Of a DNA stretch of 64,000 nt, positions 1 through 8,002 are shown one piece after another. A model generated the notes under the pieces. That model did not search any database and was not told the DNA's origin. It saw nothing but the letters and a program-made list of their open reading frames with translations. The stretch covers positions 1-64,000 of the forward strand of contig JAZRVV010000052.1 of NCBI GenBank assembly GCA_045599345.1. Reading direction: 5' to 3'. Each line of letters begins with the position of its first letter. Within the stretch, counting starts at the first letter, position 1. Source of the stretch: UBA1227 sp045599345 (GTDB taxonomy: Bacteria; Bacillota; Clostridia; Oscillospirales; Acutalibacteraceae). Position numbers and translations under genes: made by a program.

Positions 1-219
1 CCAACGGGTGAAGGATACTTTGCAAAAATCTGGATTGGCGTCAAAGAAAGCTTCTATAACATAGGCGAAGGATTTAAGTCAATCGTGTCCTTTATCATCG
101 TAAATATCCCATACCTACTAATCTTGGGCTTGGTCTTGTTGGTGCTCTATGTTATAATAAAAAAGGTTAAATCAAAGAAAAAAGCCAAGAGTGTAAAGGA
201 TGACACCTTTACAGAATAG
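1..219 (+). CDS. C-terminal end of a membrane protein, probably DUF4349 family (5' truncated)
   Basis: Only the last 72 residues are in the window; the frame is open from base 1 to TAG at 217-219. What is visible is an amphipathic stretch (GEGYFAKIWIGVKESF), one strongly hydrophobic segment of about 20 residues around IPYLLILGLVLLVLYVII, and a lysine-rich cytoplasmic tail. This end, and its position next to an ECF sigma factor and its anti-sigma partner, is typical of DUF4349 proteins, which have an extracytoplasmic domain and a C-terminal anchor. The sigma gene starts 16 bases after the stop, so the three genes are probably cotranscribed. The family name is inference; only the membrane tail is directly seen. 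Confidence 0.6.
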   Translation, partial: PTGEGYFAKIWIGVKESFYNIGEGFKSIVSFIIVNIPYLLILGLVLLVLYVIIKKVKSKKKAKSVKDDTFTE

Positions 220-234
220 AAAGTTGGGTGAAAA

Positions 235-798
235 ATGGAGGACAGAGAGATAGTTGATCTCTATCTGAAAAGGGATGAAAACGCCATAACTGCGACGAAA
301 ACCAAGTTTGGCAAATACATTGTAACCATTGCTCAGAATATCCTGGGCTCGGTCGATGATGCGCTGGAAATAGAAAATGATACTTACCTTAAAACTTGGA
401 ATTCTATTCCTCCAACGGTTCCACTTAAACTAAAAACTTTCCTTGGTAGGATAAGTCGTAATTTGTCGATTGATATGTATAGGAAGAACAATAGTGAAAA
501 GCACGGTGGTGGCAACATCTCGTTGCTACTCGATGAGCTGTGCGAGAGTTTGCCGTCAGGCGATGGCTCGCCTGACGAGGCGCTTGATAGCGCAATGCTT
601 TCACACGCGCTGTCTGCGTTTTTGAAATCGCAGGACAGCGACAAGCGTGTGATGTTCATCAAGCGCTACTGGTACGGTGCGTCAATAGACGACATTGCGA
701 GTGAGATGTCTCTCACTCAAAACAACGTCGCCGTATCCCTGCACCGCACCCGCGCCGCTTTAAAAGAATACCTTGAATCGGAGGGGATTGCAGTATGA
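235..798 (+). CDS. RNA polymerase sigma factor, ECF / sigma-70 family
   Basis: The 187-residue protein has ECF layout. Region 2 lies at about residues 10-80, with the region 2.2-2.4 remnant ending in RISRNLSIDMYRKN; a variable linker follows; region 4 lies at about 125-180 with a helix-turn-helix (IDDIASEMSLTQNNVAVSLHRTRAALKEYL, read over residues 150-180). It would direct RNA polymerase core to a small regulon. The gene follows the DUF4349-like gene and overlaps the next gene by four bases (ATGA at 795-798), the usual coupling of a sigma factor with its membrane anti-sigma factor. A GGGTGA ribosome site precedes the ATG. The regulon cannot be read from the window. Confidence 0.88.
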   Translation: MEDREIVDLYLKRDENAITATKTKFGKYIVTIAQNILGSVDDALEIENDTYLKTWNSIPPTVPLKLKTFLGRISRNLSIDMYRKNNSEKHGGGNISLLLDELCESLPSGDGSPDEALDSAMLSHALSAFLKSQDSDKRVMFIKRYWYGASIDDIASEMSLTQNNVAVSLHRTRAALKEYLESEGIAV

Positions 799-1460
799 GT
801 AAGACAGAAAAAGAGCGCGCAGAAGTACTCCTTGATGCGCTTTCTGACATAGATGACAGTTTGATTGAGGAAGCTGATGAGAACTTTGAAATAGCAAGAG
901 AAGTAAATGTTGCTATGAAAAAGCGCCGTCAGTGGGTGGCAATCGCAGCATGCTTTGTAATCTTGATGGCAATTGCTGTTCCAGTTCTTTTCTCTGGCCT
1001 TCCAAAGAATAAAAGTGCGAACGATATTGCAAATGTAGATGAATTTGTAGCAGAAGAAAAGGCGAAATTTAATGAGGCACAGAATGAGAATGCGCCTTAT
1101 ATGGGCATGGCAGATGGTGCTGCAAGTAACAAGTCTGAAGCATTAGAAAATCCAGGACTTTTAATTGATGATAATGGAATATATGTTTCAGATGGTGAAG
1201 ATGCCTTCATAAACGGCATTGATAGTTTGCCAGAGGATGAAACTGAGCGCGACAAACTATTTGGTACGTTGATGCTTACTAAGTGGGAAGATAACTTCTA
1301 TGTAGTAGTTGCAATTCCAAACAAAGAGAATGGTTCACAGTTTGATGTTCAAATATTTGAAAAGACAGAGGACGGATACAAGCAGGTTAATGGTTTTGGT
1401 AATTATAAGGCAAAAAGCCTTGTGGAATTCACAACAAAAGCAGCGTCAGCATACAATTAA
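795..1460 (+). CDS. Single-pass membrane protein, probable anti-sigma factor
   Basis: The protein has 221 residues: an acidic cytoplasmic N-terminus (about 1-48, rich in D/E), a basic KKRRQW stop, one transmembrane helix at about 50-70 (VAIAACFVILMAIAVPVLF) and an extracellular domain of about 150 residues with no motif I recognise. The four-base overlap with the upstream ECF sigma gene and the one-helix topology make an anti-sigma or co-sensor role likely. No zinc-binding HxxxCxxC anti-sigma signature is visible, so this is not a classical ZAS protein. The gene ends 11 bases before a strong terminator. Confidence 0.6.
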   Translation: MSKTEKERAEVLLDALSDIDDSLIEEADENFEIAREVNVAMKKRRQWVAIAACFVILMAIAVPVLFSGLPKNKSANDIANVDEFVAEEKAKFNEAQNENAPYMGMADGAASNKSEALENPGLLIDDNGIYVSDGEDAFINGIDSLPEDETERDKLFGTLMLTKWEDNFYVVVAIPNKENGSQFDVQIFEKTEDGYKQVNGFGNYKAKSLVEFTTKAASAYN

Positions 1461-1471
1461 AATAACCAAAG

Positions 1472-1500
1472 AAAGCCTCCCATTTTTGGGAGGCTTTTAT
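1472..1500 (+). terminator. Rho-independent terminator after sigma/anti-sigma operon
   Basis: Ten-base stem AAAGCCTCCC (1472-1481) with GGGAGGCTTT (1488-1497), loop ATTTTT, followed by a short T run shared with the stem. Confidence 0.9.
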
Positions 1501-1559
1501 AATGTTTATTTATATTATATATGTTAAAATATAAGAACACGGAAAGTGAGGCGGTATTT

Positions 1560-3860
1560 TTGGCAGGTACAACATTACTAATTGACGGAATTGCCCTGTA
1601 TGCTCTCGTTAATGCGACTTGTATAGCAGTATTGTTTGTTTTGATGGTGCTAGGTTGGCGTAGCGAAGGTGGCATGATAAAGTTTAGGATGACACCACTT
1701 ATCCTAGCCGAGATAACTTTTTTGTTCACAGACTTTTTGTGGGCATTTATCGAAGGCGATGCATCGTCACACAACCTAAATATCTTCCTTAATGCAATGT
1801 ATTTCTCATTCTCGGGAATTACAGCATATACTTGGTCCCGATATTCTGAAAGGATTATGGGTACTCATTTTTATAACACTCGTATTAAGAAGGTAGTATT
1901 TGCAATCCCAATAATGGTTCTTGTATTATTGTCATTTGCTGCTTTCTTCAGTGACAATTTCATTTTCTACATTGATGCAAATAACACCTACCACAGAGGT
2001 GCCCTTTACTTCTTGCAGCCAGCAATTGGTCTTTTCTATATTGTGTTTGCATCGGCCCGTTCCTTCTTGGTTGCTCACAACGAAAAGGTTGTCGCAAGCA
2101 AGGAACGCGATGTTGCGCTTGGACTTTTTGCACTTGCTCCAATTTCGTGTTTTGTAATTCAGTACTTTCTTCCAGGTACACCTATGATTGCCATTGGTTG
2201 TACAATCGGTATTGTTTATGTCTACATCTCAATTTTGATGAAGCGTAATGATATTCAAAAAGCTGTAATTTCTTCCATCACATACAACTACGAAGATATC
2301 ATGATGGTTGACCTTGCAGAAGGTAAGGTAATTGACTTTAGACGTGGATATTTGAGCCGCTCACTTGATGATGAGTATGGTGGATTCACAGATTCATTCA
2401 CAGAGCGCGTAATGCGTCTTGCAGAGACATACGTTGTTGATGAGGATAGAGAGGATTTTTACAACGCCCTTTCAATTCATCACTTAAAGCGTGAGCTCGA
2501 TGCAAACTGTCAGACATATATTGACGCTCGAATTGTAACAGACAGAGGCGTTGAGTTTTATAGGACCAAGGTTGTTGCAAATACTGATTTCTATGAGACA
2601 CAACTTTGCGTGCTTGCTTTCCAAAACGTTGATGAAAAGACCCGTTATGAGATGCAACGCAACTTGCTTCTTGATGAGGCACGTGCCCGTGCAGAGTCAG
2701 CAAATAATGCTAAATCTACTTTCCTTTTCAATATGTCTCATGACATTAGAACTCCAATGAATGCTATTCTTGGATTTACCAATCTTGCGAGAAAGAAAGT
2801 TAGAACTGATCCAGAGACAACTGATGATTATCTTTCAAAGGTTGAACTCTCAAGTAATCACTTGCTCAAGCTTATCAATGACGTACTTGATATGGCTCGT
2901 ATCGAGTCTGGCAAGGTAACAATCGAAGAGAAAGATGCAACTATTCACGGCTGTGGTGATGCTATCCTTACAATGACATCTTCACTTGCTGAGCAACGTA
3001 ATATTGCGCTCTCTGTTGACTATAAGGATATCGAACACGAGTACATCTTCGCTGATATCCTTCACCTTGATCAGGTTACACTCAACATAGTTGGTAACGC
3101 AATTAAGTACACCAATCCAGGTGGCAAGGTTGAAATTGTTGTTTCTGAAAAGCCATCAAGAGATATTGGCTATGCAAACTACGTAATTACCTGTGCCGAC
3201 AATGGTATCGGTATGAGCCCAGATTTCTTAAAGCATATCTTTGAAAGCTTTGAGCGTGAGCGCTCAGCGACCGAGTCAGGGGTTGAGGGTGCTGGTCTTG
3301 GAATGTCCATCACAAAGCGTCTTGTTGATATGATGGGTGGTTCAATTGAGATTGAATCTGAACTTGGTGTTGGTACAACTGTTACGTTGCGCTTCAAACT
3401 TCGCATCCGTGCAGAAGATGAGAGCATAGATGGTCCTCTTGTCGATGTCAATGATGTAGCATCATTTGACCTTCGCGATAAGCGCATTCTTGTTGTTGAG
3501 GACAATGAACTCAACAGAGAAATTGCAAAAGAACTTCTTGAGGAGCAGGGCGTTATCGTTGATATGGCCTGCGATGGCTTGGAGGCAGTAGATAAGATTA
3601 AGCTTTCTGATCCAGGTGACTTTGACCTTATCCTTATGGATATCCAGATGCCAAAACTCGATGGTTATGAGGCAACAAAACTTATCCGTAACATTGAGCA
3701 CAAGCAACTTCGTTCAATTCCAATTGTTGCGATGACAGCAAATGCGTTTGATGAGGATAAGAAAAAGGCGTTGGATGCAGGCATGGATGGATTTATTGCA
3801 AAGCCAGTTGACCCAGTAAAACTTGTTACTACAGTATCCGAATTTACAAAAAAATCTTGA
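1560..3860 (+). CDS. Membrane hybrid histidine kinase with C-terminal receiver domain
   Basis: About seven hydrophobic segments fill residues 1-235. A PAS-like linker follows, then a HisKA domain with H-box MSHDIRTPMNAILGF, an HATPase domain (N box GNAIKYTNPGG, G1 DNGIGMSP, G2 GAGLGMSITKRLVDMMGG), and a receiver domain with ILVVEDNELNREIA, the phospho-acceptor Asp in LILMDIQMPKLDGYE and Lys in IAKPVDP. It should autophosphorylate on His and pass phosphate to its own receiver. No output domain or separate regulator is adjacent, so the downstream partner is unknown. An ATG exists at 1521, but the only good ribosome site (AGTGAGG, 1545-1551) is spaced for the TTG at 1560, which I chose (766 residues). 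Confidence 0.88.
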   Translation: MAGTTLLIDGIALYALVNATCIAVLFVLMVLGWRSEGGMIKFRMTPLILAEITFLFTDFLWAFIEGDASSHNLNIFLNAMYFSFSGITAYTWSRYSERIMGTHFYNTRIKKVVFAIPIMVLVLLSFAAFFSDNFIFYIDANNTYHRGALYFLQPAIGLFYIVFASARSFLVAHNEKVVASKERDVALGLFALAPISCFVIQYFLPGTPMIAIGCTIGIVYVYISILMKRNDIQKAVISSITYNYEDIMMVDLAEGKVIDFRRGYLSRSLDDEYGGFTDSFTERVMRLAETYVVDEDREDFYNALSIHHLKRELDANCQTYIDARIVTDRGVEFYRTKVVANTDFYETQLCVLAFQNVDEKTRYEMQRNLLLDEARARAESANNAKSTFLFNMSHDIRTPMNAILGFTNLARKKVRTDPETTDDYLSKVELSSNHLLKLINDVLDMARIESGKVTIEEKDATIHGCGDAILTMTSSLAEQRNIALSVDYKDIEHEYIFADILHLDQVTLNIVGNAIKYTNPGGKVEIVVSEKPSRDIGYANYVITCADNGIGMSPDFLKHIFESFERERSATESGVEGAGLGMSITKRLVDMMGGSIEIESELGVGTTVTLRFKLRIRAEDESIDGPLVDVNDVASFDLRDKRILVVEDNELNREIAKELLEEQGVIVDMACDGLEAVDKIKLSDPGDFDLILMDIQMPKLDGYEATKLIRNIEHKQLRSIPIVAMTANAFDEDKKKALDAGMDGFIAKPVDPVKLVTTVSEFTKKS

Positions 3861-3885
3861 CATAGTTTGTTTTTCGGTGTATAAA
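3857..3885 (+). promoter_or_regulatory. Consensus sigma-A promoter of the T-box transcript
   Basis: TTGACA (3857-3862), a 17-base spacer and TATAAA (3880-3885). The -35 box overlaps the stop codon of the histidine kinase gene. Transcription should start near 3892, just upstream of the T-box leader. Confidence 0.85.
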
Positions 3886-3894
3886 CTTTACATA

Positions 3895-4162
3895 CTAAAT
3901 TAAAAGCTTTGACGGAGAGTGCAAAGGAACCGTCGCTTTAGAGAGAACTAGCGGTTGGTGTGAGCTAGAAGTGATAACCTTTGTTTGTAGCTCCTGAGCT
4001 GGTGGGAAGAAAGGATATCCGAGTAGAACCCACTCGTGTAGGCTACGTAAGTGCATTAGGACTTGTCAGAGTCTGAAAGTGGTCGTTTAAAACGGCAATT
4101 TGGGTGGTACCGCGGTATGATTTATCGTCCCAAGAATGCGACGGCATTCTTGGGACTTTATT
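3895..4162 (+). promoter_or_regulatory. T-box riboswitch leader
   Basis: Hallmarks in order: a stem I 5' strand GGAGAGTGCAAAGG (3914-3927); an AGAGAG bulge region; a distal hairpin CTAGC / GCTAG (3948-3952 and 3964-3968) enclosing GGTTGGTG; the 3' strand CCTTTG...CTCC; and the conserved T-box GGGTGGTACCGCGG (4102-4115), immediately before a terminator helix that the T-box would disrupt when uncharged tRNA binds. Pairing GGAG/CTCC and CAAAGG/CCTTTG leaves AGTG opposite TTTGTAG (3984-3990) as the likely specifier loop. GUA (Val) or UGU (Cys) are possible specifiers, and I cannot decide between them. T-boxes sense amino acid starvation. One ahead of an acyl-CoA synthetase fusion is unusual. Confidence 0.93.
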
Positions 4163-4165
4163 TTT
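4127..4165 (+). terminator. T-box regulated intrinsic terminator
   Basis: Perfect 13-base stem GTCCCAAGAATGC (4127-4139) with GCATTCTTGGGAC (4144-4156), loop GACG, followed by TTTATTTTT. The 5' arm sits just after the T-box sequence, as in antitermination-type leaders. Confidence 0.93.
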
Positions 4166-4199
4166 CTAAAGAATCGCCGCGGAAAAGAGGTATTTTATT

Positions 4200-6497
4200 A
4201 TGTCTAACACTGAGAAGGCCATTGATTTGAAAATCGTTGAGATGGCCAGTCGTATTCGTGAACTTCGTGAAATCGAAGGTTACACAACAGCCTATATGGC
4301 TGAGCAGACTGGTGTCGACGAGGCAGAGTATATTGCCTGCGAATCTGGTGAGCGTGACTTGAACTTCGCTTTCCTTTATCGTTGCGCACAGAGCTTTGGC
4401 GTCGATGTTACTGACCTTATTGAAGGTGAGTCTCCAACACTTGCAAAACTTGTATTTACTAAAAAGGGCGAAGGCCAAAAGATTGAAAAGGCTCATGGTA
4501 TGACCTATTACAACTTGGCCGCTGCATTTAAAAACAGGATTTCTGAACCCCTCTATGTAGAGGCTACTTATTCAGAGGAAGCCCAGAACAAACCAATAGA
4601 ACTCACAACTCACAAAGGCCAGGAGCTCGATATCGTTTTGACTGGTGCCTTAAAGGTACAGGTTGGCGATCACTTTGAGGTACTCCATGCTGGCGACTCG
4701 CTCTACTACGATTCAAGCACACCTCACGGCATGATTGCAGTAGAAAAGCAGGACTGCATTTTCTACGCTATCGTGCTCAACCCATCAGGTGAGCCAATTC
4801 CAGAGCTTCGCCCAGCAGCAACAGAAGAGGGCGAGCAGCCAAAGCGCCTTGGCGCAGAGCAGGCAGCTCGTGTTTACAAAAAGTGGGTATCTGTTGAAAA
4901 GAATGAAAATAGAACTCCAGTTAAAGTAGAGTTTAAGAACTCAGAAAACTTTAACTTTGCATTTGATGTAGTTGACGAGCTTGCTCGCACCAAGCCGGAC
5001 AAGCTTGCTATGCTTCACCTTGACGTTGACAAGAACGAGAGACGTTTCACATTCAAGGATATGATGGAACTCTCAAACAAGGCAGCAAACTACTTCACAT
5101 CCCTTGGCATCAAGCGCTATGACAAGGTAATGCTTGTTTTAAAGCGTAACTATCAGTTCTGGCCTGCAATCCTTGGCCTTCACAAGATTGGTGCGATTGC
5201 AATCCCTGCAACAAACCAGCTCAAGGTTCATGACTTTGAATATCGTTTCCAGGCTGCTGATGTCAAAGCGATCATCTGCACATCCGATGGTGATGTATCA
5301 GATCAGGTTGATTTGGCAGCCGAGAATTCACCATCCCTTGAAATCAAGATTATGACAAACGGTGCAAAGGACGGTTGGCATGATTTTGATAAGGAGTGGA
5401 AGCTCTTCTCAAATGAATGGAAGCGCAAGAAGGACTCACCAAAGGGCGATGACCCAATGCTTATGTTCTTTACATCAGGCACATCTGGTTATCCAAAGAT
5501 GGCTCTTCATAACTATAAATATCCACTTGGTCACTTTATCACTGCCAAGTATTGGCACTGTGTTGACCCAGACGGTTTGCACCTTACAATTTCTGATACT
5601 GGTTGGGCAAAGGCCCTTTGGGGTAAGCTTTACGGTCAGTGGTTCTGCGAAGCAGCAACATTCGTTTATGACTTTGACAGATTCCATGCTGATGATATCT
5701 TGCCTCTCTTTGCCAAGTATCACATCACAACATTCTGTGCGCCACCAACTATGTATCGTATGATGATCAAGGAAGACTTAACCAAGTACGATTTATCATC
5801 AGTTGAGCATGCAACTCTTGCTGGTGAGGCACTTAACCCAGAAGTATTCAAGCAGCTCAAGAAACTCACAGGCCTCTCAGTAATGGAGGGCTTTGGCCAG
5901 TCAGAAGGCACACTTATGATTGGTAACCTTGTTGGTGCTCCACATAAGATTGGTTCTATGGGTAAACCTATTCCAATTTATGACGTACATCTTCTCGATG
6001 CCGATGGCAACGAGGTTGAGCCAGGCGAATCTGGCGAGATCTGCGTTAGGGTTGCTGACGGAGCGCCATGCGGCCTCTTTATGTGCTACTACCGTGGCCC
6101 AGACAAATCGGCCGAATGCTGGCACGACGGCTACTACCATACAGGCGACCTTGCTTGGAAGGATGAGGATGGCTTCTTCTGGTACGTTGGTCGTGCAGAT
6201 GACGTTATCAAGTCATCTGGTTACCGTATCGGACCATTCGAGATTGAAAACGTTATTATGGAACTCCCATACGTACTCGAGTGTGGTGTATCTGCTGCTC
6301 CTGACGACGTACGTGGTCAGGTAGTTAAGGCATCAATCGTACTGGTTAAGGGCACAGAGCCTACTGATGAACTCAAGAAAGAGATTCAACAGTATGTTAA
6401 GGCAAAGACTGCTCCTTATAAGTATCCACGTATTGTTGTATTTAAGGATGAACTTCCAAAGACAACATCAGGTAAAATAATTAGAGCACAGCTTTAA
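4200..6497 (+). CDS. XRE-cupin regulator fused to acyl-CoA synthetase (AMP-forming)
   Basis: There are three domains in 765 residues. An XRE-type helix-turn-helix lies at about 12-65. A cupin fold at about 115-190 includes HAGDSLYYDSSTPHGM. An adenylate-forming enzyme at about 240-765 has the phosphate loop FFTSGTSGYPKM, the FGQSEGT motif, YHTGDLAW, GRADDVIKSSGYRIGPFE and the C-terminal catalytic Lys in TTSGKIIRAQL. All catalytic motifs are intact, so it should activate a carboxylic acid to its CoA ester via an acyl-adenylate. The substrate is not readable; medium-chain or branched/aromatic acids are plausible from the ACSM-like motifs. The N-terminal half resembles PuuR-type regulators, so the protein may also bind DNA. 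It is monocistronic, under the T-box, with a terminator after it. Confidence 0.9.
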   Translation: MSNTEKAIDLKIVEMASRIRELREIEGYTTAYMAEQTGVDEAEYIACESGERDLNFAFLYRCAQSFGVDVTDLIEGESPTLAKLVFTKKGEGQKIEKAHGMTYYNLAAAFKNRISEPLYVEATYSEEAQNKPIELTTHKGQELDIVLTGALKVQVGDHFEVLHAGDSLYYDSSTPHGMIAVEKQDCIFYAIVLNPSGEPIPELRPAATEEGEQPKRLGAEQAARVYKKWVSVEKNENRTPVKVEFKNSENFNFAFDVVDELARTKPDKLAMLHLDVDKNERRFTFKDMMELSNKAANYFTSLGIKRYDKVMLVLKRNYQFWPAILGLHKIGAIAIPATNQLKVHDFEYRFQAADVKAIICTSDGDVSDQVDLAAENSPSLEIKIMTNGAKDGWHDFDKEWKLFSNEWKRKKDSPKGDDPMLMFFTSGTSGYPKMALHNYKYPLGHFITAKYWHCVDPDGLHLTISDTGWAKALWGKLYGQWFCEAATFVYDFDRFHADDILPLFAKYHITTFCAPPTMYRMMIKEDLTKYDLSSVEHATLAGEALNPEVFKQLKKLTGLSVMEGFGQSEGTLMIGNLVGAPHKIGSMGKPIPIYDVHLLDADGNEVEPGESGEICVRVADGAPCGLFMCYYRGPDKSAECWHDGYYHTGDLAWKDEDGFFWYVGRADDVIKSSGYRIGPFEIENVIMELPYVLECGVSAAPDDVRGQVVKASIVLVKGTEPTDELKKEIQQYVKAKTAPYKYPRIVVFKDELPKTTSGKIIRAQL

Positions 6498-6504
6498 AAC
6501 ATAG

Positions 6505-6536
6505 GGACCGCTTCAATCGAAGCGGTCCTTGTTATT
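6505..6536 (+). terminator. Rho-independent terminator
   Basis: Ten-base stem GGACCGCTTC (6505-6514) / GAAGCGGTCC (6519-6528) with loop AATC, followed by TTGTTATTTTTT. It closes the T-box transcript. Confidence 0.9.
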
Positions 6537-6602
6537 TTTTTAAATTTAAAGTTTATTTTAAGGTTTGCGAATTATAAATTTAATTGTCAGGAGGCGATGA
6601 CA

Positions 6603-6812
6603 TTGAATAATGATTATAAGACAAAGAAAAACCTATTTGGCATACTAGCAGTAGTTTCAGCATTACTTTTCATTTCGCCAGTTGACCTTATGACTGGACT
6701 CCAGGTTGATGACATCGGTTACTTTATCACAACCATTGTCACAACAATCCTTAATATCAAGGCTATGCAGGCAAACAAAGTACAGCAGAATAAAGAATAC
6801 ACAGAAGTGTAA
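6603..6812 (+). CDS. Small two-helix membrane protein, unknown function
   Basis: The protein has 69 residues with two hydrophobic helices (about 11-27 and 37-53) and a polar tail. The loop ISPVDLMTGLQVDDIGYF resembles the SP(I/V)DL...DD signature of YkvA/DUF1232-like small proteins, though I would not assign the family on that alone. The frame allows an ATG at 6597, but AGGAGG (6589-6594) leaves only two bases to it and eight to the TTG at 6603, so TTG is chosen. It stands alone between two hairpins. Confidence 0.6.
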   Translation: MNNDYKTKKNLFGILAVVSALLFISPVDLMTGLQVDDIGYFITTIVTTILNIKAMQANKVQQNKEYTEV

Positions 6813-6818
6813 AGTAAA

Positions 6819-6853
6819 TAGCGCTTGTTTCGGCCCCAAACAAGCGCTATAAT
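6819..6853 (+). promoter_or_regulatory. Hairpin overlapping a promoter
   Basis: A 12-base inverted repeat TAGCGCTTGTTT (6819-6830) / AAACAAGCGCTA (6838-6849) covers TTGTTT (6825-6830). With a 17-base spacer this is followed by TATAAT (6848-6853). The repeat can end the upstream transcript as a hairpin, although no T run follows it. It can also act as an operator over the promoter of the next small gene. Confidence 0.55.
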
Positions 6854-6882
6854 ATTTCTTGTAATAAGAGGGGGTGACAAGC

Positions 6883-7110
6883 TTGAAAGATGAGCTTAAA
6901 AAGTTGCTTGTAACGATTGTAAAATTGAATCACGAACTTTCGAAGGCTTTCTGGAAGTTTGTTGAACTCTATGCTCATGAGCGCGCAAATGGTAGGCGCT
7001 TTGATTGGAGCAAACTTACACAACCACAGCAGACTTATTACAAGATTGGTATTGACCAGCGTCTAATAAGTTACCTTATGGACATCTCTGGTTTTGGCAA
7101 CGATAACTAA
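6883..7110 (+). CDS. Small hypothetical protein (75 aa)
   Basis: A soluble, basic, helix-rich protein of 75 residues beginning LKDELKKLL; it has no motif, signal or membrane segment I recognise. A GTG at 6874 is in frame but lies inside the ribosome site AGAGGGGGTGA; the TTG at 6883 has proper spacing. It is framed by its own promoter and by a strong terminator, which supports it being a real gene. Function unknown. Confidence 0.55.
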   Translation: MKDELKKLLVTIVKLNHELSKAFWKFVELYAHERANGRRFDWSKLTQPQQTYYKIGIDQRLISYLMDISGFGNDN

Positions 7111-7114
7111 GGAA

Positions 7115-7145
7115 AAGGGGCACCGTGCTTGGTGCCCCTTGTTTT
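7115..7145. terminator. Bidirectional terminator between convergent genes
   Basis: Ten-base stem AAGGGGCACC (7115-7124) / GGTGCCCCTT (7131-7140), then GTTTT on the + strand and a T run (reading the A run before the stem) on the - strand. It serves the + gene ending at 7110 and the - gene ending at 7144. Confidence 0.85.
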
Positions 7146-7917
7146 ATTCATAGTGACTGAGTACTTCTAGGCATTCGGCTTTGTCCTTGCCAAAGACGTC
7201 GATATTTACGACGTAACCTTGTGGGGCATCGCCATAGAGCTGCATCTCGACTGAACCAATGCTTGCACCATTGGCGCGGATGTAGCCGATGAATGGACGG
7301 CCACAAACTGTGACTTCTACTTTCTCAAGGATCATATCCTTTTTCTCGTCGTTGATGAAAGCAACCCAGGAGTTGTACTCGTCCTCGGCGTCCTCACCAT
7401 ACTCCCAAGAATAGCTTACAAAGGTGCCAATGCGGTCCTCGTACCAAGCGGAGAATTCGATGTCGCCCATAGTTTTTGTTTGGAATTCTATGTCACGCTT
7501 ACAGTCCCAATCTTTTGGACAGGTAAACTTGATATCGAGTGTCTCGTTTAAATAGACCTGGTTGTCACCCTGTGTAAAGAGCTTGCCCGGTTTATAGATG
7601 AGGGCTTCCTCTGCCTTGGTTGCGCGACCTGTCGAGATGGCGACAGTAAGACCGATAAGGGCGACAATGACAACGGTTACTATACCCGTGATTATTAATG
7701 TGCGGCGCTGTTTTTTCTTGTCCTCCTCACTCATTGTAGGCTGAATCTGAGGGAAAACTAGTTCGCCGACATCATCTGGTATGTTTGGAATTCCTTTTTC
7801 ATAGAGGTTTTGGTAGTATTCGCCTGTGATGCCGTCCGCGTCAACGCGGAGTCCACAGTATGGACAGAAATTGGCCTCGTCGGGCATTTCGGTTCCACAG
7901 AAACTACATACTTTCAT
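7144..7917 (-). CDS. Zinc-ribbon membrane protein with C-terminal extracellular domain
   Basis: The N-terminus has a double-CxxC zinc ribbon (CSFCGTEM...FCPYCG) in the first 24 residues. A charged linker follows, then one transmembrane helix at about 84-106 (LIITGIVTVVIVALIGLTVAI) and an outside domain of about 150 residues with no family I can name. The layout zinc ribbon, anchor, sensor-like domain is common among Firmicutes envelope proteins of unknown role. GTG codons at 7926 and 7920 are in frame, but the site AGAGGTGA is best spaced for ATG at 7917. It is transcribed divergently from the Hsp70 gene. Confidence 0.7.
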   Translation of the reverse strand: MKVCSFCGTEMPDEANFCPYCGLRVDADGITGEYYQNLYEKGIPNIPDDVGELVFPQIQPTMSEEDKKKQRRTLIITGIVTVVIVALIGLTVAISTGRATKAEEALIYKPGKLFTQGDNQVYLNETLDIKFTCPKDWDCKRDIEFQTKTMGDIEFSAWYEDRIGTFVSYSWEYGEDAEDEYNSWVAFINDEKKDMILEKVEVTVCGRPFIGYIRANGASIGSVEMQLYGDAPQGYVVNIDVFGKDKAECLEVLSHYE

Positions 7918-8002
7918 CACGTTCACCTCTTTTTTAAAAGAATCAAATATGGTATTATAGTAACATACTTTTAATTAATTTGAAATATCAAAGAGGAATA
8001 AT

